Assembly (NCBI GenBank): GCA_030746455.1
Contig: JASLMQ010000152.1
Coordinates: 1 to 6,246 of the forward strand
Direction: 5' to 3'
From: Candidatus Latescibacterota bacterium
GTDB taxonomy: Bacteria; Latescibacterota; UBA2968; GCA-2709665
Length of the DNA stretch: 6,246 bases
Shown here: piece after piece, positions 1 to 6,246 of the stretch
How positions within the stretch are numbered: position 1 is the stretch's first letter
Layout of the letters: every line of letters starts with the position of its first letter
The notes under the pieces: model-generated
Database searches by the model: none
What the model was told of the DNA's origin: nothing
The model's input: the letters and a program-made list of their open reading frames with translations, nothing else
Position numbers and translations under genes: made by a program

Positions 1-1871
1 AGGCGCTCCGGCCGCTCGAAGCCGGCAGGGTGGCGGAGCGAAACGATGGCACGGTCTCTTCGGTTGAAGGGGATTCCCCCGGGGGAAAAGCGGTAGGCCA
101 GCCCGGCTGCCGGTACATCCCTGGGAACGCCCGCCACGAAAACGCGACCGAAAAGCCGCTCGTAGACCCCGGCCGAGTCGAACCGAGCCTCCGCCATCCC
201 GTCTCCCGAGCGGACGGCTCCGCCCGAGACCTCCACGGGCTGCTGTTCTGCGATGGTGGTCTGGTGCCCTGCCTCGCCCCCCAGGCCGATCGCCGACGCC
301 GTGATTCGCACCTTACCCTTCTCGTTCGGATCGAACACCAGAACGGCCTCGTAGGACCTGAGGGCCCGTTGCCGAACGTGTAGCTCTGCCTCCCGTCCCC
401 CGTCCCATCGGGCCCGCAGGCGGGGAGCCGCCGCGAGCACCCGGTCCGCCTCCACGCGGATGGCGGCATAGTCCCGGTAGAACGTGGACGTGCACACAAG
501 CATCGAATCGACCGCCGCGCCCACGGCCGGGCGGAAGGGTGCGCAGGTCCGATAGGCCTGCAGCCCCTCTCCGTCGCGGACCCGCACCCGGTAGAGGCCT
601 CCCTGGCGGCCCGGCAAGCTCAACGCCGCACCCTCACCAGAAGCGGCCTGGATCCGGCCCTCGCTCCGCCAGGTCTTGCCACCATCCGCCGAGGACTCGA
701 AGGCCAGATCGAGCGTGCCCGATCCCTCGGCGCGCCCCGTCACCCGAACCGAATCCCCACTCGCCGCCGCGGATGCCTCCGGCACGTCGGGGAAGCGCAC
801 GGCCCGAACGGACAGCCTGGCCTCCGAGCGGTTGCCGGCGGCATCGCTCACGACGACCCGAAGAACGTGGCGGCCAGGCGGCAACGCCGCACCGGCTCTA
901 GGCGTCGACCTCCCAGCGTGTAGGACGCCGTCGCCGACCCTGTACCTGCCGTAGAGCGGCAATCCGTTGCCCGGGGAGCGAAACAGGTTGTGGTACCTTC
1001 CAGAACCCTCCACCCGAAGCCGGAAGTTGCGGTCCAGCTCCACCTGGTGGATCTGGTCGTACGAGAAGGCGTCGTAGCCCGTCTGGAAGACCTCCTCCCC
1101 GTCTACGAGCAGCTTCAGTCGGTGGGCGGCCAGGCGGTTGGACAGCCGAGAGGCATCGGCGCGATCGTAGACCTCCACCGCCACGCCCACGGCGCCCTCG
1201 ATATCGACCTCCTGCGAGGTCAGGTAGCGCTTGCGCTTTCGGTTCCACCGCACCCCGATCACGCGCGGCTCTGTTCCCCCTGCAACCCGGGCCTCGGCGT
1301 TCAGCGGGACCAGCGCCAGCGATTTGATGGTCGGAGAAAGGGTATCCCTCACCTGAAAACCGTTCAGGAGGGGATTCATCGGCCGCTGCGACGCGTCTCG
1401 CAGCTCGAAGTGCAGGTGAGGGACGCCCGTGCCGCTGCTTCCGGAGTACCCGACGGTCTCACCCCGCGCAACCGAGACCTGTCCGGGCTCCAGAAACAAA
1501 TTGACACTGTAGGTCCCCTTCCGCTGCTGCTCGGATTCCACCAGTGTCGCGAGGCCGGGGGCGAATCGAGACAGGTGGGCGTACACCGCGGTCCGGCCGT
1601 CGTCAAGCACCAGATAGACGACCCGACCGTACCCCCACGGGGAGGTCCGGATGCGCGAGACGTAGCCGTTCGACACAGCGATGACAGGGAAGCCCTCCTT
1701 GCCCCACGTCTTCAGGTCCAGACCTGCGTGGAACCTGCCCGGTCGGTATTCACCGAACGTAGAGGTGAGGGCCGGCTTCACCGCCATGGGCCAGTCGTAC
1801 TCCCCTGTACCCCCAGTCCCCACACCGGCCCAGAGCAGGAGACCTGCAGCCGCCACGAACCTCCGGATCAT
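1..1871 (-). CDS. M23 family metallopeptidase (exported peptidoglycan endopeptidase), 3' end missing
   Basis: This is a zinc-dependent endopeptidase predicted to cut peptidoglycan cross-links in the periplasm. Read on the minus strand from the ATG at 1871-1869, the frame stays open for 623 codons to base 1, so the C-terminus lies outside the window. Residues 1-23 form a signal peptide (MIRR, then a hydrophobic core) with no lipobox cysteine. The catalytic domain is at about residues 30-165. It has the HxxxD motif (H48, D52), a further His in YAHL (H99) and the HxH motif in PHLHFELR (H152, H154), so all expected zinc ligands are present. A long loop (about 105-135) between H99 and HxH is usual in the Bacteroidota/Ignavibacteria-type M23 proteins, as I recall them. 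From about 170 onward the protein is beta-rich and probably Ig-like, including an SDAAGNRSEA segment at about 365. That part has no recognisable catalytic motif and may position the enzyme. The start is supported by a Shine-Dalgarno sequence and a promoter. Family assignment is firm; the exact substrate is inferred. Confidence 0.93.
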   Translation of the reverse strand, partial: MIRRFVAAAGLLLWAGVGTGGTGEYDWPMAVKPALTSTFGEYRPGRFHAGLDLKTWGKEGFPVIAVSNGYVSRIRTSPWGYGRVVYLVLDDGRTAVYAHLSRFAPGLATLVESEQQRKGTYSVNLFLEPGQVSVARGETVGYSGSSGTGVPHLHFELRDASQRPMNPLLNGFQVRDTLSPTIKSLALVPLNAEARVAGGTEPRVIGVRWNRKRKRYLTSQEVDIEGAVGVAVEVYDRADASRLSNRLAAHRLKLLVDGEEVFQTGYDAFSYDQIHQVELDRNFRLRVEGSGRYHNLFRSPGNGLPLYGRYRVGDGVLHAGRSTPRAGAALPPGRHVLRVVVSDAAGNRSEARLSVRAVRFPDVPEASAAASGDSVRVTGRAEGSGTLDLAFESSADGGKTWRSEGRIQAASGEGAALSLPGRQGGLYRVRVRDGEGLQAYRTCAPFRPAVGAAVDSMLVCTSTFYRDYAAIRVEADRVLAAAPRLRARWDGGREAELHVRQRALRSYEAVLVFDPNEKGKVRITASAIGLGGEAGHQTTIAEQQPVEVSGGAVRSGDGMAEARFDSAGVYERLFGRVFVAGVPRDVPAAGLAYRFSPGGIPFNRRDRAIVSLRHPAGFERPER

Positions 1872-1875
1872 CGCA

Positions 1876-1885
1876 CCCCTCACCT
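1876..1885 (-). promoter_or_regulatory. Ribosome binding site of the M23 peptidase gene
   Basis: On the minus strand the sequence AGGTGAGGGG ends 4 nt before the ATG at 1871, and its AGGTGAG core lies 7 nt before it. Together with the signal peptide that begins at this Met, it supports this start codon. Confidence 0.6.
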
Positions 1886-1919
1886 GCTGTGTCACCCACG
1901 CAGCGCTTCGAGTCTGCTG

Positions 1920-1948
1920 AGTATAGGCATTTTACCCACGGCGGTCAA
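1920..1948 (-). promoter_or_regulatory. Sigma-70-type promoter of the M23 peptidase gene
   Basis: On the minus strand there is a -35 box TTGACC (1943-1948), a 17-nt spacer, and a -10 box TATACT (1920-1925). Each box matches the housekeeping consensus at 5 of 6 positions and the spacing is ideal. Transcription would start near 1913, giving a leader of about 42 nt before the ATG at 1871. A near-consensus promoter in GC-rich DNA is unlikely by chance at this exact place, but it is a prediction only. Confidence 0.7.
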
Positions 1949-2020
1949 GGTGGGCACACCCCATCAGGAGAGAGGTCTGGGACTCGTCCGGGACTTGAGG
2001 CCAAACCCTCGCGGATCAGC

Positions 2021-2035
2021 CGCTCACCGTGAGCG
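2021..2035. repeat. 15-bp perfect palindrome, possible operator
   Basis: CGCTCAC and GTGAGCG are perfect inverted arms of 7 bp around a single central C. The site is followed on the plus strand by AAAAA (2036-2040). The near-absent loop makes an RNA hairpin less likely than a binding site for a dimeric regulator. It lies 10-22 bp upstream of the possible plus-strand -35 elements and about 73 bp upstream of the minus-strand -35 box, so it could serve either gene. I recognise no particular regulator family. Confidence 0.4.
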
Positions 2036-2044
2036 AAAAATGAC

Positions 2045-2086
2045 TTGCCTGTGCAGGGGACATGCTGTAATTTACTGGACTATTAT
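2045..2086 (+). promoter_or_regulatory. ppiD: Candidate promoter of the ppiD-like operon
   Basis: An AT-rich patch in otherwise GC-rich DNA offers two overlapping possibilities. The first is TTGCCT (2045-2050) with a short 15-nt spacer and an extended -10 element, TGCTGTAAT (2063-2071). The second is a weak GGGACA (2057-2062) with an 18-nt spacer and TATTAT (2081-2086). Neither is as clear as the minus-strand promoter. Both would leave a leader of more than 110 nt before the ATG at 2210. Confidence 0.4.
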
Positions 2087-2133
2087 GGGGTTAGCGGCCT
2101 TTGCAGTATCCGCCGACTCCCTTTCTCTTTTTC
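2087..2133 (+). terminator. Hairpin plus U-rich tract in the ppiD leader, possible attenuator
   Basis: Bases 2087-2097 can pair with 2110-2120 to form an 11-position stem with eight Watson-Crick pairs, two G-U wobbles and one A-C mismatch, closing a 12-nt loop. The downstream arm is followed at once by a U-rich tract, CTTTCTCTTTTTC (2121-2133). The shape is that of an intrinsic terminator, but it sits upstream of the coding start and no plus-strand gene ends here. If real, it would act as an attenuator of the ppiD-like operon. The stem is imperfect and the tract is interrupted by C, so confidence is low. Confidence 0.3.
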
Positions 2134-2194
2134 ACTAGAAGCCCGCCGCGACCCTCCAGGTCCGGCCGGCAGTGGTCCCCCTCGCGTATGTGCC

Positions 2195-2201
2195 GGAGGA
2201 G
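2195..2201 (+). promoter_or_regulatory. Ribosome binding site that fixes the PpiD-like start
   Basis: GGAGGAG lies 8 nt before the ATG at 2210. It identifies 2210 as the true start over the in-frame TTG at 2045, which has no Shine-Dalgarno sequence and lies within candidate promoter elements. Confidence 0.75.
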
Positions 2202-2209
2202 CTGTCTCT

Positions 2210-4036
2210 ATGCTCAACAACTTCCGAAATGTGACCTTCATCAAGGCGATGATGTGGATCGTCGCCATTTCTTTCGTCGGGCTGATGGTGCTCGACTGGG
2301 GTGCGGACATCACCGGCCGGACCGGCTCCTATGGCGACTCCGTCGGCATCATCAACGGTGAGAAGGTCTCGCGGAAGCAGTTCGATAGCCTGCTCCGCGG
2401 GGCCTACCGGCAGGCGAAGGGAGACGAGCAGGGCCCCGAGCCCGACCTGGCACGCCTGGTGGGCCAGACCTGGGACCAGATCGTCCGCGAGATCCTGATC
2501 TCCCAGCAGATAGAGAAATACGGCATCTCGGTCTCCGACAGGGAGGTCAACTTCGTCAACCGCAACCAGCCCGTTCCCCACGTGCAGAACCTCGAGCACT
2601 TCCAGACCGACGGTCAGTTCGACGGACAGAAATACGCCCAGTTCCTGGACGACCCGGCAACGTACGGCAATCCGCAGTGGAAACAATTCGTCCTGGGCGT
2701 GGAGAACGCCGTCCGACAGAACCTTTTGTACGACAGGCTGTTGGAGCGCGTCATCGGAGGCGTCAAGGTGACGAGCGCCGAGGTGCGCGACGCCTATGTC
2801 GACGAGAACGAAAAGGTCCGGGTGGCCTACGCCGGCCTGGAGGCCCACGCGATTCCGGACTCCCTGGCCGCGGTGACAGAGCCGGAGATCCAGGCCCGCT
2901 ACGATGAGAACGCGGCGGAGTACAGGCAGGATGCGGCCGTCCGCCTGTCGTTCGTCTCCTTCGCCAAGACCCCGTCTCCCCAGGATGAAGTCGATACCGA
3001 GTCCGAGATCCGACGTCTTCTCGCCGCCGTGCGAAAGGGAAGCGACTTCGGCGAGCTGGCCACGGGGAGCTCCGATGACCCCGGCAGCGCGCAGAAGGGG
3101 GGCGACTTGGGGTTCTTCGGCCGAGGGCAGATGGTGAAGGAGTTCGAGGAGATGGCCTTCTCGCTCGATCCGGGGCAGGTCTCGGAGCCCTTCAAGACCC
3201 AGTACGGCTGGCACATCCTTAAGGTGGAGGAACGCAAGGGGGAAGGTGACAGCCTCGAGGTCCGCGCCAGACACATCCTGCTCCAGGTGCAGGCCGGGCG
3301 GAACACGCTCGACAGCCTACGGCTGTCCGCCGAAGAGTTCGTCGACCGCGTGCAGGAGACCGGCTTCGACCCGGCCGCCGCCGACATGGGCCTCACACCC
3401 CAGGAGACAGGCTTCCTCACGACGAGCAGCTTCTTCCCCGTTCTCCGGAACCGATCCGCAGCGCTGGTCAGAAGCCTCCTCGAGGCTTCTCCCGGGGAGT
3501 CCTCGCCCCTCTACAGCACGGAGCAGGGCCTCTATGTGTTCGTGCTCAGGGAAAAGAGGCCGGCGGGCAGGCGGCCCCTGGAGGAGGTTCGCAATCGCAT
3601 CACCACCCAGCTCAAGACCCGGAAGAAGGTCGACATCGCTTCTCAGCGTGTCTCCGCCCTCCTCGACAAGGTGCGAGGAGGTGTGTCTTTGGAGGCAGCC
3701 GCCAAGGTCTCGGGACTCCGGTTTTCCACCCCACCTGCTTTCGCCCGAAAGGACGTGGTGCCGGGCATCGGTGCGCGCACCGCCTTCACCGGGGAGGCCT
3801 TCAGACTCGAGCAGGGAGCCGTCAGCGGCGTGATCTCCGCCGAGCGCGGGGCCTATGTGATGGAGGTGCTGGAGAAACGGCCGATCGACGAGGCAGATTT
3901 TGAGGAGGCCATGCAGGCCCTGTCGGAGCGGCTCCTGAGCCAGAAGCGGAACGAGACCGCCAGCGCGTGGTACGAGGCGATCAGAGACGAATCTGAGATC
4001 GTCGACAACCGACACCGCTTCGGCTACGACTACTGA
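2210..4036 (+). CDS. ppiD: PpiD/SurA-like peptidyl-prolyl cis-trans isomerase, membrane-anchored periplasmic chaperone
   Basis: The product is a 608-residue folding factor expected to sit in the inner membrane and help newly exported proteins fold in the periplasm. Residues 1-12 are cytoplasmic, and a single transmembrane helix follows at about 10-30 (FIKAMMWIVAISFVGLMVLDW). A SurA_N-type chaperone domain spans about 43-185; it opens with GIINGEKVSRKQFD and includes FQTDGQFDGQKYAQFL. A parvulin (PpiC/rotamase) domain follows at about 245-343, with the hallmark stretches DDPGSAQKGGDLGFFGRG and YGWHILKVEE. A second, degenerate parvulin-like unit starts at VRARHILLQV (352-361), and a related C-terminal segment (GEAFRLEQGAVSG, about 528-540) precedes a basic, helical tail. 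Order and size fit PpiD-type proteins, which are about 600-700 residues. It is the first gene of a probable operon, 12 nt before the kinase-like gene, and divergent from an M23 peptidase. The symbol rests on architecture; a lineage-specific SurA/PpiD homologue is equally possible. Confidence 0.9.
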   Translation: MLNNFRNVTFIKAMMWIVAISFVGLMVLDWGADITGRTGSYGDSVGIINGEKVSRKQFDSLLRGAYRQAKGDEQGPEPDLARLVGQTWDQIVREILISQQIEKYGISVSDREVNFVNRNQPVPHVQNLEHFQTDGQFDGQKYAQFLDDPATYGNPQWKQFVLGVENAVRQNLLYDRLLERVIGGVKVTSAEVRDAYVDENEKVRVAYAGLEAHAIPDSLAAVTEPEIQARYDENAAEYRQDAAVRLSFVSFAKTPSPQDEVDTESEIRRLLAAVRKGSDFGELATGSSDDPGSAQKGGDLGFFGRGQMVKEFEEMAFSLDPGQVSEPFKTQYGWHILKVEERKGEGDSLEVRARHILLQVQAGRNTLDSLRLSAEEFVDRVQETGFDPAAADMGLTPQETGFLTTSSFFPVLRNRSAALVRSLLEASPGESSPLYSTEQGLYVFVLREKRPAGRRPLEEVRNRITTQLKTRKKVDIASQRVSALLDKVRGGVSLEAAAKVSGLRFSTPPAFARKDVVPGIGARTAFTGEAFRLEQGAVSGVISAERGAYVMEVLEKRPIDEADFEEAMQALSERLLSQKRNETASAWYEAIRDESEIVDNRHRFGYDY

Positions 4037-4037
4037 C

Positions 4038-4042
4038 AGGAG
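4038..4042 (+). promoter_or_regulatory. Ribosome binding site for the GTG-started kinase-like gene
   Basis: AGGAG lies 6 nt before the GTG at 4049, directly after the TGA of the upstream gene (4034-4036). It supports the GTG start, which places the conserved family opening VVTISRQLGS at the N-terminus. Confidence 0.7.
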
Positions 4043-4048
4043 ACACCC

Positions 4049-4705
4049 GTGGCCGTCGTGACCATATCCCGTCAGCTGGGAAGCAAAGGAGACCTGGTCG
4101 ACAAGGACCTCATCACCGAGGTCGCACGCGAGGCCAATGTCCCTGAATCAGAGGTGGAGAGATACGACGAGCAGAGCGAGAGCCCGGCCAAGCGCTTCAT
4201 CCGCGGCCTGATCGCGCCTTCCCGTACCGTGCCCGTTCCCCCCGCCATGCTCTGGGGGCTCGAGTTCCCCTACGAGGTTTCCGCGTCCCTCCTGTCGGGC
4301 GAGGCCCCGGTCACGGAGGAGAGCCACTTCCTGGATCAGCAAGACTACCTCAGGTTCCTGCAGGCCGCCGTCAACAGGCTGTACGAACGGGGCAATGCCA
4401 TCATCGTCGGCCGGGGCGGGCAGGCCATCCTGCGCGGCTATCCCAACACCCTTCACGTGCGCACCGTAGCGCCCCTGAAGGCCCGTGCACAGGTGGTTTC
4501 CGATCGGTGGCGCGTCACACCCCGGGCGGGGCGCGACATGGCCCAGAAGAGCGACAGACGCAGGGCCGCCTACCTGCGGGACAACTACGACATCGACTGG
4601 AACGATGTGGCGCTGTACCACTTCATCGTCAACACGGCGTACACCCCCAGAGAGGCGGCCGCTCGGACCATTGTGAGCGCAGTGCGTCGGACCTCTGCAC
4701 ACTGA
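4049..4705 (+). CDS. Cytidylate-kinase-like family protein (Cytidylate_kin2 type)
   Basis: This 218-residue cytoplasmic protein has the P-loop kinase fold of the cytidylate-kinase-like family. The physiological substrate of this family is not well established; phosphorylation of CMP or another small molecule is inferred from the fold. Family features are the opening VVTISRQLGS (residues 3-12), DKDLITEVAREANVPESEVERYDE (18-41, cited as one block), the central FLDQQDYLRFLQAAVNRLYE, the strand and loop AIIVGRGGQAILRGYPNTLHVR (about 117-138), a charged SDRRRAAYLRDNYDIDW stretch, and LYHFIVNTAYTPREAA near the C-terminus. As I recall the family consensus, about 13 residues normally lie between the glycine-rich GSGG loop and the YDKELI-type motif: an IAxxLAxxLG helix. 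Here GSKGD (11-15) runs directly into LVDKDLI, so that helix seems to be missing and ATP binding may be altered. Start is GTG with a good Shine-Dalgarno. It lies 12 nt after the ppiD-like gene and 21 nt before nadE. Confidence 0.85.
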   Translation: MAVVTISRQLGSKGDLVDKDLITEVAREANVPESEVERYDEQSESPAKRFIRGLIAPSRTVPVPPAMLWGLEFPYEVSASLLSGEAPVTEESHFLDQQDYLRFLQAAVNRLYERGNAIIVGRGGQAILRGYPNTLHVRTVAPLKARAQVVSDRWRVTPRAGRDMAQKSDRRRAAYLRDNYDIDWNDVALYHFIVNTAYTPREAAARTIVSAVRRTSAH

Positions 4706-4711
4706 GCCGTC

Positions 4712-4716
4712 GGAGG
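4712..4716 (+). promoter_or_regulatory. Ribosome binding site of nadE
   Basis: GGAGG lies 10 nt before the ATG at 4727, in the 21-nt gap after the kinase-like gene. It supports the start that places the nitrilase-type opening IALAQTNLTVGDLEGN at the N-terminus. Confidence 0.65.
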
Positions 4717-4726
4717 CGCGGCAGCC

Positions 4727-6246
4727 ATGCGAAGCATCTGTATCGCTCTGGCGCAGACGAACCTGACCGTGGGCGACCTGGAAGGGAACCACGGTAAGAT
4801 CTCCGAGGGCATACGTAGGGCCAGGGACCTGGGCGCCGCACTGGTCGCCTTCCCCGAGCTCGCCGTCACCGGCTACCCCCCCGAAGACCTCCTCTTCAAG
4901 CCCCGCTTCATCGAAGCCAACCTGCGGATCAGAGACCGGATCGTCAGCGAGACCCAGAACATCGCCGCCGTCTTCGGGTTCGTCGACAGGCAGGACGACA
5001 TCTACAACGCGGCCGCCGTAGCCTGCAATGGCCAGCTCGTCGATGTCTACCACAAGGCCTACCTGCCGAACTACGGGGTCTTCGACGAGGACCGCTATTT
5101 CCAGGCCGGGGTCCGCGCGAGCGTCTACCGCCTGAACGGAATCACCTTCGGGGTCAACATCTGCGAGGACATCTGGTACCCGGGCGGCCCGGCGCGCCTT
5201 CAGGCGCTCTCGGGCGACGCCGAGCTTCTAGTGAACATCTCCGCATCGCCCTTCCACGCAGGTAAGGGACTTCAAAGAGACCAGCTGATCGCCACCCGCG
5301 CCTCCGATTGCGGCGCAGCGCTGGCGTTCTGCAACCTCGTGGGTGGACAGGATGAGCTGGTCTTCGACGGCGGGAGCTGCGTGGTGGACCAGGAGGGGGC
5401 CGTGTTGGTAAGCGCGCCGCGCTTCGAGGAGGAGCTGCTGATCGCCGAGATCGATGCCGAATCGGTCTTCCGCCACCGGCTGCACGATCCCCGCAGGCGG
5501 AAGGACAAGCGGCTGTCGGAGGCCCACGTCGCCTGCATCGACCTGCCCGATGTGGAGCCCGGCGCGGCGGGCGAATCGGACCCTCCGACCGGATCGGTCA
5601 CCCGGCCGGAGCGCCAGAGCGACGACAAGGGACTGAAGGAAATCTACGACGCCCTGGTCCTGGGAACGCGGGACTACGTGGGGAAGAACGGCTTCAAGGG
5701 AGTCCTCGTGGGGCTGTCGGGCGGGATCGATTCCGCCTTCGTGGCCTCCGTGGCTGCAGACGCCCTCGGCCCTGAGAACGTCGTCTGCGTGACCATGCCG
5801 TCGCGATACTCCTCAGAGGGCACGCGCAGCGATGCGGAGGAGATGGCCCGGTCTATCGGCGCCCGCCTGATCACCTTGCCCATCCAGGGCGTCTTCGACG
5901 CCTATCTGGCCGAACTGTCCGACGTCTTCCAGGACCGGCCCGCCGACACGGCCGAGGAGAACATCCAGCCCCGGATCAGGGGCAACTTCCTCATGGCCCT
6001 CTCGAACAAGTTCGGCTGGCTGGTGCTGGCCACCGGAAACAAGAGCGAAATGAGTATGGGGTATGCCACGCTCTACGGCGATATGGCCGGTGGCTTCGCC
6101 GTGATCAAGGACATCTACAAGACCCTTGTCTATGACCTGGCCCACTACCGGAACGGGCTTCCCGGCGGTCCCGTCATCCCGGCCACCATCATCACCAGGC
6201 CTCCCACAGCCGAGCTCCGAGAGGACCAGCTCGACACCGACAGCCT
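4727..6246 (+). CDS. nadE: Glutamine-dependent NAD+ synthetase, 3' end missing
   Basis: The enzyme makes NAD+ from deamido-NAD+ (nicotinic acid adenine dinucleotide), ATP and glutamine, the last step of NAD+ biosynthesis in the cytoplasm. Residues 1 to about 270 are a nitrilase-fold glutaminase that releases ammonia; its catalytic triad is complete: E44 in FPELAVTGYPPEDLL, K110 in YHKAYLPNYGVFDE and C146 in NICEDIW. After a polar linker (about 275-300) comes the synthetase domain, with the ATP-pyrophosphatase loop SGGIDSA (331-337), ENIQPRIRGN (411-420), and GNKSEMSMGYATLYGDMAGG (437-456). The window ends after residue 506, just past IITRPPTAELREDQLD; proteins of this two-domain type usually run about 540-580 residues, so the last few dozen are missing. 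Having its own glutaminase domain sets it apart from the short ammonia-dependent NadE such as that of E. coli. It is the third gene of the probable operon, 21 nt after the kinase-like gene. No frameshift was seen. Confidence 0.96.
   Translation, partial: MRSICIALAQTNLTVGDLEGNHGKISEGIRRARDLGAALVAFPELAVTGYPPEDLLFKPRFIEANLRIRDRIVSETQNIAAVFGFVDRQDDIYNAAAVACNGQLVDVYHKAYLPNYGVFDEDRYFQAGVRASVYRLNGITFGVNICEDIWYPGGPARLQALSGDAELLVNISASPFHAGKGLQRDQLIATRASDCGAALAFCNLVGGQDELVFDGGSCVVDQEGAVLVSAPRFEEELLIAEIDAESVFRHRLHDPRRRKDKRLSEAHVACIDLPDVEPGAAGESDPPTGSVTRPERQSDDKGLKEIYDALVLGTRDYVGKNGFKGVLVGLSGGIDSAFVASVAADALGPENVVCVTMPSRYSSEGTRSDAEEMARSIGARLITLPIQGVFDAYLAELSDVFQDRPADTAEENIQPRIRGNFLMALSNKFGWLVLATGNKSEMSMGYATLYGDMAGGFAVIKDIYKTLVYDLAHYRNGLPGGPVIPATIITRPPTAELREDQLDTDS

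Larger units (their letters stand above)
1872..2209. other. Divergent intergenic region between the M23 and PpiD-like genes
   Basis: This 338-bp stretch holds no convincing gene. It separates two divergent transcription units and contains a strong minus-strand promoter (1920-1948), a 15-bp palindrome (2021-2035), an AT-rich patch with possible plus-strand promoter elements (2036-2086), a hairpin followed by a pyrimidine tract (2087-2133), and the Shine-Dalgarno site of the downstream gene (2195-2201). The segments 1949-2020 and 2134-2194 show nothing I can name. Confidence 0.8.

Noticed and set aside
74..87. 14-bp perfect palindrome TTCCCCCGGGGGAA
   Set aside because: It falls within the M23 coding frame, where it encodes FSPGGI, and is GC-biased and loop-less, so chance in GC-rich coding DNA is the simplest explanation.
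1978..1997. Repeated GGGACT and small inverted GTCC/GGAC motifs in the intergenic region
   Set aside because: The units are only 4-6 bp and poorly spaced, which is not enough to claim an operator.
990..2138. Long plus-strand open frame (382 codons) overlapping the M23 gene
   Set aside because: It lies antisense to a gene with full M23 motifs, signal peptide, ribosome binding site and promoter. Its product is Arg/Pro/His-rich with no known motif, as expected for a GC-rich shadow frame.
2045..2209. 55-residue N-terminal extension of the PpiD-like protein from a TTG codon
   Set aside because: The TTG has no Shine-Dalgarno and overlaps candidate promoter elements, while the ATG at 2210 has GGAGGAG at ideal spacing and begins just before the membrane anchor.
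2188..2361. Small open frame starting at the ATG at 2188, overlapping the PpiD-like start
   Set aside because: No Shine-Dalgarno precedes it, and it is out of frame with the real gene; its product resembles nothing known to me.
2135..3274. Minus-strand open frame of 379 codons
   Set aside because: It is antisense to the PpiD-like gene, which has clear domains. No convincing start context or family resemblance was seen.
4148..5053. Minus-strand open frame of 301 codons
   Set aside because: It runs antisense across the kinase-like gene and the start of nadE, both of which are well supported. Its composition is that of a GC-rich shadow.

Overview
The window looks like a piece of chromosome from a GC-rich, Gram-negative bacterium. 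I judge this from an exported M23 peptidoglycan endopeptidase and a membrane-anchored periplasmic folding factor with SurA/PpiD architecture. The M23 protein resembles the long M23 proteins of the Bacteroidota/Ignavibacteria-like (FCB) lineages, so an uncultured FCB-type bacterium is my best guess; the sequence alone cannot fix the taxon. I see no rRNA, tRNA, CRISPR array, insertion sequence or phage genes.

Layout. A divergent intergenic region (1872-2209) separates two transcription units. On the minus strand, a partial M23 metallopeptidase gene starts at 1871 and runs off the left edge, still open at base 1. It is preceded by a clear sigma-70-type promoter (TTGACC, 17-nt spacer, TATACT). 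On the plus strand there is a tight three-gene unit: a PpiD/SurA-like peptidyl-prolyl isomerase (2210-4036), a cytidylate-kinase-like protein starting at GTG (4049-4705), and a glutamine-dependent NAD+ synthetase (4727 to the right edge, 3' end missing). The gaps are 12 and 21 nt, each holding only a ribosome binding site, so co-transcription is likely.

Function. The divergent pair points to the cell envelope: one enzyme cuts or remodels peptidoglycan and the other helps exported proteins fold. The two downstream genes are cytoplasmic: a nucleotide-kinase-fold protein and the last step of NAD+ biosynthesis. I see no direct biochemical link between them and the envelope genes beyond probable co-expression.

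Most of the window is ordinary housekeeping sequence. The points that deserve a second look are a kinase-like protein that seems to lack the helix after its nucleotide-binding loop, a 15-bp perfect palindrome, and a hairpin followed by a U-rich tract in the leader of the isomerase gene. I found no convincing sign of a new defence, mobile or secretion system.
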